Shown here piece by piece: positions 59,771 through 64,000 of a DNA stretch of 64,000 nucleotides; position 1 is the first letter of the stretch; each line of letters begins with the position of its first letter. The stretch covers positions 67,547-131,546 of the forward strand of contig DBPX01000022.1 of assembly GCA_002305045.1 (NCBI GenBank), in the 5' to 3' direction. Origin of the DNA: Ruminococcus sp. UBA1409. GTDB lineage: Bacteria; Bacillota; Clostridia; Oscillospirales; Ruminococcaceae. The notes below the pieces were generated by a model, which did not search any database, had not been told where the DNA came from, and saw only the letters and a list, made by a program, of their open reading frames with translations. The position numbers and the translations under genes were made by a program.

Positions 59771-60543
59771 TACCTATTACCTCCTTCTCTTCTTTCTGTT
59801 CTTTCAGACCTGTCGCCTCTGGGTCTGCGATCGTCCCTGCGGCGGGGTCTGTCGTCGCCGTTTCTGGGACGGCGCTGTCTTCTGTCGGGTCTTTCCTCGG
59901 TCTTAGGAGCCTGTCCCTTGAGGACCTCGCCCCTGTATATCCAGACCTTGACGCCTATCTTTCCGTAGGTGGTGCTTGCCTCAGCAAAGCCGTAGTCAAT
60001 GTCCGCCCTGATGGTCTGAAGCGGGATGGTGCCCTCGTGATAGCTCTCGCTTCTTGCTATCTCAGCTCCGCCTAGACGGCCGGAGGCCTTTACCTTTATT
60101 CCCTTGGCTCCCAGCTTCATGGCTCTTCCGATTCCGGACTTCATAGCCCTTCTGAAGGAGACTCTGTTCTCAAGGTCCAGAGCTATTCTCTCTGCGACGA
60201 GCTGTGCGCTGAGGTCGGGAGACTTAACCTCGATGATGTTAAGGCTTACGGTCTTGCCTATCTTCTTCTCGATATCCGCCTTGAGCTTGTCTATAGCCTC
60301 GCCGCCCCTGCCGATTACGACGCCGGGCTTGGCGCAGTGGATATTGATTTTAACCTTGTTTGCAAATCTCTCGATTTCTATCTTCGGAACGCCGGCAGCG
60401 TACAGGGTCTTCTTGATGTAGCTGCGGATGTTATAGTCCTCAACAAGAGTATCTCCGAAGGTAGCCTTATCTGCAAACCAGCGGGAATCCCAATCCTTTA
60501 TAACTCCCACACGAAGTCCGTGGGGATTAACCTTTTGTCCCAT
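59770..60543 (-). CDS. rpsC: Ribosomal protein S3, with a long basic tail
   Basis: S3 binds the mRNA entry channel. The first 218 residues are normal: [20 protein letters not shown] at the start, [14 protein letters not shown] (KH domain), and [20 protein letters not shown] near the end. About 35 residues of Arg/Asp-rich low-complexity tail follow ([20 protein letters not shown]), longer than in E. coli or Bacillus. It may help contact mRNA or rRNA. It overlaps rplP by one base. Confidence 0.97.
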   Translation of the reverse strand: MGQKVNPHGLRVGVIKDWDSRWFADKATFGDTLVEDYNIRSYIKKTLYAAGVPKIEIERFANKVKINIHCAKPGVVIGRGGEAIDKLKADIEKKIGKTVSLNIIEVKSPDLSAQLVAERIALDLENRVSFRRAMKSGIGRAMKLGAKGIKVKASGRLGGAEIARSESYHEGTIPLQTIRADIDYGFAEASTTYGKIGVKVWIYRGEVLKGQAPKTEERPDRRQRRPRNGDDRPRRRDDRRPRGDRSERTERREGGNR

Positions 60544-60562
60544 AGTTTACCTCCTAACAGAC

Positions 60563-60898
60563 TTATTCCTTCTCGGCGAGAACCACGGTGATGTGAGATG
60601 TTCTCTTAAGGATTCTGTGGCCTCTGCCCTTAGATACCGCTCTCATCCTCTTAATTATCGGTCCGGGGCAAACGAAGCACTCCTTGACATACAGACTGTT
60701 CCTGTCCATATTAAAGTTGTTCTCTGCGTTTGCAGCAGCCGAATCAAGAAGCTTTACCAAATACTCGCAGGCGGCCTTGGGAGTGTGCTTGACGATTGCA
60801 AGCGCCGTCTGTAAGTCCTTCCCTCTTACAAGGTCAAGAACTATAGATACCTTGCGGGGCGAAATGCGTGCAGTCTTTAATACTGCTCTTGCTTCCAT
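60563..60898 (-). CDS. rplV: Ribosomal protein L22
   Basis: L22 lines the peptide tunnel. The 111-residue product starts [20 protein letters not shown] and ends [14 protein letters not shown], with the conserved GRGHRILKR loop. It is 21 bases after rpsS. Confidence 0.98.
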   Translation of the reverse strand: MEARAVLKTARISPRKVSIVLDLVRGKDLQTALAIVKHTPKAACEYLVKLLDSAAANAENNFNMDRNSLYVKECFVCPGPIIKRMRAVSKGRGHRILKRTSHITVVLAEKE

Positions 60899-60919
60899 CT
60901 GTTGTTTCCTCCTTTCGGC

Positions 60920-61201
60920 CTACTTACCGTTATTGGATGTCTTAGAGCCGGCATGACCCTTAAAGGTTCTGGTGGGAGCAAACTCGCCCAGCCTGTGGCC
61001 TACCATATCCTCGGTTACATATACCGGCACATGCTTGCGACCGTCATGGACGGCAAATGTATGACCAACGAAATCCGGGAAGATAACCGACGCACGGCTC
61101 CAGGTCTTGATTGCCTTCTTCTCACCGGTCTCGTTCATGGCGATGACCTTCTTGTACAGGGACTCCTGAACATATGGTCCCTTCTTAATGCTTCTACCCA
61201 T
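60920..61201 (-). CDS. rpsS: Ribosomal protein S19
   Basis: S19 lies at the head of the 30S subunit. The 93-residue product starts [18 protein letters not shown] and has [20 protein letters not shown]. It is 22 bases after rplB. Confidence 0.98.
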   Translation of the reverse strand: MGRSIKKGPYVQESLYKKVIAMNETGEKKAIKTWSRASVIFPDFVGHTFAVHDGRKHVPVYVTEDMVGHRLGEFAPTRTFKGHAGSKTSNNGK

Positions 61202-61223
61202 TATTCATCTGCCTCCCTTCGCA

Positions 61224-62057
61224 TTACTTGTCGTTGCGGCGCTTTACGATAAACTTATCGGAGCGATGATGCTTGGCTCTTGTCTTGTAGCCCATGGTAG
61301 GCTTGCCCCAGGGGGTAACCGGCGAGGGTCTTCCGACGGGGGACTTGCCCTCTCCTCCTCCGTGAGGATGGTCGCAGGGGTTCATTACGGAGCCTCTTAC
61401 ATGAGGTCTTACGCCCATGTTGCGCTTTCTTCCTGCCTTACCGATGTGTACATTCTCGTGGTCGATGTTGCCGACCTGACCGACTGTAGCCATGCACTCC
61501 GAGGGGACATAGCGCATCTCGCCGGAGGGAAGCCTTATTAATACCTTAGAGCCCTCCCTGCCCATAAGCTGAGCCATGTTTCCTGCCGACCTGACAAGCT
61601 GTGCGCCCTTGCCGGGGTAAAGCTCGATGTTGTGGATAAAGGTACCTACCGGGATGCTGATAAGGGGAAGGGCGTTGCCGGGCTTGATGTCCGAGCCGGT
61701 GCCTGCGCTTACTACATCCCCGACCTTTAAGCCGTTGGGAGCTATGATATATCTCTTCTCGCCGTCCTCATACTGGACAAGAGCGATGAAAGAGGAGCGG
61801 TTGGGGTCGTACTCAAGGGAGAGCACGGTTGCGCTCATATCAAGCTTGTTTCTCTTAAAGTCTATTACACGGTATTTTCTTCTCTGACCGCCGCCGTGGT
61901 GACGGACGGTGATTCTGCCATAGCTGTTTCTTCCCGAGGTCTTTCTCATCGGCTCGAGGAGGCTTCTCTCGGGGGCAACCTTGGACAAGCCGCTGTAGTC
62001 GGTAACTGTCATACCTCTGCGGCCGTTCGTGGTCGGCTTATAGCTCTTTATGGCCAT
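61224..62057 (-). CDS. rplB: Ribosomal protein L2
   Basis: L2 is essential for subunit joining and peptidyl transfer. The 277-residue product has the family signature [20 protein letters not shown] (about residues 219-238) with the conserved His, and begins [20 protein letters not shown]. It is separated from rplW by a 136-base spacer of five hairpins, unusual in this tightly packed operon. Confidence 0.98.
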   Translation of the reverse strand: MAIKSYKPTTNGRRGMTVTDYSGLSKVAPERSLLEPMRKTSGRNSYGRITVRHHGGGQRRKYRVIDFKRNKLDMSATVLSLEYDPNRSSFIALVQYEDGEKRYIIAPNGLKVGDVVSAGTGSDIKPGNALPLISIPVGTFIHNIELYPGKGAQLVRSAGNMAQLMGREGSKVLIRLPSGEMRYVPSECMATVGQVGNIDHENVHIGKAGRKRNMGVRPHVRGSVMNPCDHPHGGGEGKSPVGRPSPVTPWGKPTMGYKTRAKHHRSDKFIVKRRNDK

Positions 62058-62089
62058 GTTTATTCACTCCTTAATAATCTTTGTTTTGC

Positions 62090-62184
62090 GGGGCGGGACG
62101 CCCCATACCTACAAAGCCGAACTTGCGGCTTGCTGCCGGAATGTGCAGCGGCGGCTTAATGCCGCTCTCGGGGGAGTCCCCCCG
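62090..62184. other. Five consecutive hairpins between rplW and rplB
   Basis: The spacer folds into GGGGCG/CGCCCC (62090-62104), AGCCG/CGGCT (62115-62130), GCTGC/GCAGC (62132-62149), GCGGC/GCCGC (62151-62165) and CGGGGG/CCCCCG (62169-62184). Linkers are one to ten bases. There is no ORF and no T-run. Confidence 0.75.
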
Positions 62185-62193
62185 GCTGCAGGC

Positions 62194-62490
62194 TTAAATC
62201 ATGCCGTCAAAGAAGGCGATGGTCTTGGAGCCCTCGGCAAGCGTTACGATGGCCTTTTTCCAGGCGGGAGTCGTACCCTCGTTTCTTCCCATCCTGCGTC
62301 TGCGGCCCCTTACTCTCATGGTGTGAACCGAATCGACCTTGACGCCGAAAATCTCCTCTACAGCGTCCTTTATCTCGATTTTGTTGGCGTTAAGAGCCAC
62401 CCTGAAGGTGTACCTCCCGGCTCTGAGGTCCTCCATAGAGGCCTCGGTGATGACCGGCTTCAAAATAATATCCTGAGCGGTTTTAGTCAT
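62194..62490 (-). CDS. rplW: Ribosomal protein L23
   Basis: L23 is at the tunnel exit and binds trigger factor and SRP. The 98-residue product has AQDIILKPVITEASMEDLRA near the start and RRRRMGRNEGTTPAWKKAIV, both family features. It shares its first base with the last base of rplD. Confidence 0.98.
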   Translation of the reverse strand: MTKTAQDIILKPVITEASMEDLRAGRYTFRVALNANKIEIKDAVEEIFGVKVDSVHTMRVRGRRRRMGRNEGTTPAWKKAIVTLAEGSKTIAFFDGMI

Positions 62491-63113
62491 TAGATGTAAA
62501 CCTCCTCGATCTTCTCGACGGCACCCTTGCAGACGATAAGCTTATCGCTGTTAAGTATGTCGTAAACATTAAGGCTGCCTACAATTGTGGTCTTGACTCC
62601 GGGGATGTTCCTGGAGCTTTTTATGACCTTCTCGTCGACCGACGGCATTACTATAAGAGCCTTGCCGCTTGCTCCGAGAGCGCTCAGCATATTGACGACG
62701 CTCTTGGTCTTTATAGCCTCAAGCTCGATTGAATCTACCACTACTACGCTGTTGTCAGCGAGCTTTGAGGAGAGCGCCGACTTCATAGCAAGCCTTTTTA
62801 CCTTCTTGTTGATGGTGTATCTGTAGCTGCGGGGCTTGGGTCCTAAGGCGATGCCGCCGTGTACCCACTGGGGCGCCCTTATAGAGCCCTGCCTTGCGTG
62901 GCCGGTGCCCTTCTGCCTCCAGGGCTTTCTGCCGCCGCCGGAAACCTCTGTCCTTGTGAGAGTGGACTGTGTGCCCTGCCTTCTGTTTGCCAGGTAGTTG
63001 ACTACCATTGCGTGCATTACGGGGACATTAGGCTCTATACCCCATACTGCGTCGTTAAGCTCAGTGTCGGCAACTACATTTCCCTTAATATCGTAAACGG
63101 AAATCTTAGACAT
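62490..63113 (-). CDS. rplD: Ribosomal protein L4
   Basis: L4 lines the peptide tunnel and represses the S10 operon in enteric bacteria. The 207-residue product has the loop GGGRKPWRQKGTGHARQGSI (about residues 60-79). The gene is 19 bases after rplC. Confidence 0.98.
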   Translation of the reverse strand: MSKISVYDIKGNVVADTELNDAVWGIEPNVPVMHAMVVNYLANRRQGTQSTLTRTEVSGGGRKPWRQKGTGHARQGSIRAPQWVHGGIALGPKPRSYRYTINKKVKRLAMKSALSSKLADNSVVVVDSIELEAIKTKSVVNMLSALGASGKALIVMPSVDEKVIKSSRNIPGVKTTIVGSLNVYDILNSDKLIVCKGAVEKIEEVYI

Positions 63114-63132
63114 TGGTTACTTCCTCCTTCCA

Positions 63133-63768
63133 CTAAGCCTTCTTAACGCTGTTGCAAACGGTAACTATGCCATTCTTAGGGCCGGGAATAGCTCCCTTTA
63201 CAGCGATAAGATTGTTCTCAAGGTCAACCTTGACGACCTGAAGATTCTGAACGGTGACACGCTCAGCACCCAGATGTCCGGGCATTCCCTTGCCCTTGTA
63301 GATTCTCGAGGGCGTCGAGCAGGCTCCCATAGAGCCGGCGTGACGGTGAACAGGACCCGTACCGTGAGTCTCCTTGAGCCTGTGGTTGTTCCAGCGCTTG
63401 ATGGTTCCGGCAAAGCCCTTACCCTTGCTGGTGCCGCAGACATCTACCATTTCGCCCTCGGCGAAGATGTCCGCCTTGATGATGTCCCCTACATTCATAG
63501 AGGAGATATCCTCGAGCCTGAACTCCTTGAGCGTCCTCTTGAGAGCCACATCAGCCTTCTTGAAATGGCCGGTGAGCGGCTTCTTGAGGCTCTTTGCGCT
63601 TGCGTCCCCGAAGCCGTACTGAAGCGCCTCGTAGCCGTCGTTCTCGACGGTTTTCTTCTGGACGACAACGCAGGGTCCCGCCTCGATTACGGAAACGGGG
63701 ATAACCCTTCCGCTTGGGTCAAATACCTGGGTCATACCAAGCTTTTTACCGATAATTGCCTTTTTCAT
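63133..63768 (-). CDS. rplC: Ribosomal protein L3
   Basis: L3 starts 50S assembly. The 211-residue product begins [19 protein letters not shown] and has the conserved [20 protein letters not shown] (about residues 141-160), where Gln is often methylated in other bacteria. It follows rpsJ by 91 bases. Confidence 0.98.
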   Translation of the reverse strand: MKKAIIGKKLGMTQVFDPSGRVIPVSVIEAGPCVVVQKKTVENDGYEALQYGFGDASAKSLKKPLTGHFKKADVALKRTLKEFRLEDISSMNVGDIIKADIFAEGEMVDVCGTSKGKGFAGTIKRWNNHRLKETHGTGPVHRHAGSMGACSTPSRIYKGKGMPGHLGAERVTVQNLQVVKVDLENNLIAVKGAIPGPKNGIVTVCNSVKKA

Positions 63769-63859
63769 TCTGTTTCCTCCTTTGGTTATTGGTCGGATTT
63801 ATCCGACATGACCTGTCGTGTGACCTCGCTGAGAAATCGGCTTCGATTTCTTTAGGAGA

Positions 63860-64000
63860 TTACTTGATCTCCATTACGATGTCTACGCCAGCAGGAAGCT
63901 CGAGATTCTGCAGAGCCGAGGTGGTCTCGGGAGTGGGGTGCAGAACATCGATAAGTCTCTTGTGGGTCCTAAGCTCGAACTGCTCACGGCTGTCCTTATA
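63860..64000 (-). CDS. rpsJ: Ribosomal protein S10, C-terminal part
   Basis: Only the last 46 residues are in the window, continuing off the right edge. They read ...[20 protein letters not shown] and end [13 protein letters not shown], the S10 C-terminus. S10 is the first gene of the operon in other bacteria, so the start and promoter are outside. Confidence 0.96.
   Translation of the reverse strand, partial: YKDSREQFELRTHKRLIDVLHPTPETTSALQNLELPAGVDIVMEIK

Overview
The window reads as one contiguous chromosomal segment of a spore-forming, anaerobic member of the Clostridia. An Oscillospiraceae/Ruminococcus-like gut or rumen bacterium is the best guess. The evidence is a Spo0A-type sporulation regulator and SpoIIP, a complete Rnf (ferredoxin:NAD) complex, the clostridial gene order map-KOW protein-infA, a zinc-type S14, a zinc-type adenylate kinase, and plant-polysaccharide enzymes (GH5 lipoprotein, CE15-like esterase). 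Base composition is moderately GC-rich, apart from one AT-rich secreted protease gene near 22.2-23.7 kb that looks acquired. No tRNA, rRNA, CRISPR array or transposase was seen.

Layout. 1-0.8 kb: 3' part of argF (+). 1.2-12.5 kb: de novo purine operon on the minus strand, in transcription order purE, purF-like, purM, purN, purO, AICAR transformylase, purD, purL(Q). It starts at a good promoter at 12.66 kb and is interrupted between purE and purF by a 520-bp inverted-repeat element. 12.7-21.3 kb: pyrimidine operon on the minus strand (pyrC, carB, pyrK, pyrD, pyrF, pyrE, pyrB), with a promoter and an attenuator-like leader. 21.7-31.2 kb: accessory and sporulation genes, comprising a lipoprotein, a secreted serine protease, spo0A, a GNAT acetyltransferase, a PFL/ACT pair, spoIIP, a VanY-like lipoprotein, a CBS protein and a small lipoprotein. 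31.9-42.8 kb: typA, a CE15-like esterase, tcdA, then the Rnf operon rnfCDGEAB followed by apbE, a NusG-domain-II protein and a Gx/HepI-type membrane protein. 42.9-47.8 kb: GH5 cellulase, recA-recX-rimO-pgsA. 48.3-64.0 kb: the S10-spc-alpha ribosomal supercluster (rpsJ through rplQ) with secY, adk, map, infA and rpoA.

How the genes work together. The purine and pyrimidine operons cover most of de novo nucleotide synthesis; purB, purC and carA are not here. The Rnf genes encode a membrane redox pump, and apbE supplies the FMN transferase needed to flavinylate RnfG and RnfD. spo0A and spoIIP belong to sporulation control and engulfment. The ribosomal cluster makes the translation and export core.

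Most interesting observations. (1) Two diverged copies of a compact four-way-junction element, at 931-1088 and 31664-31823, both between convergent genes. Four base pairs differ as compensated double changes, so the fold itself appears to be conserved; I do not recognise this element. (2) A Spo0A whose phospho-acceptor Asp is Glu, with further changes in the acidic pocket and the conserved Lys. (3) A PurF homologue in the purine operon that lacks the catalytic Cys of the glutaminase half. (4) PyrB fused to only the zinc domain of PyrI. (5) A GNAT gene that seems to need an AUC or AUU start. (6) Five consecutive hairpins between rplW and rplB.
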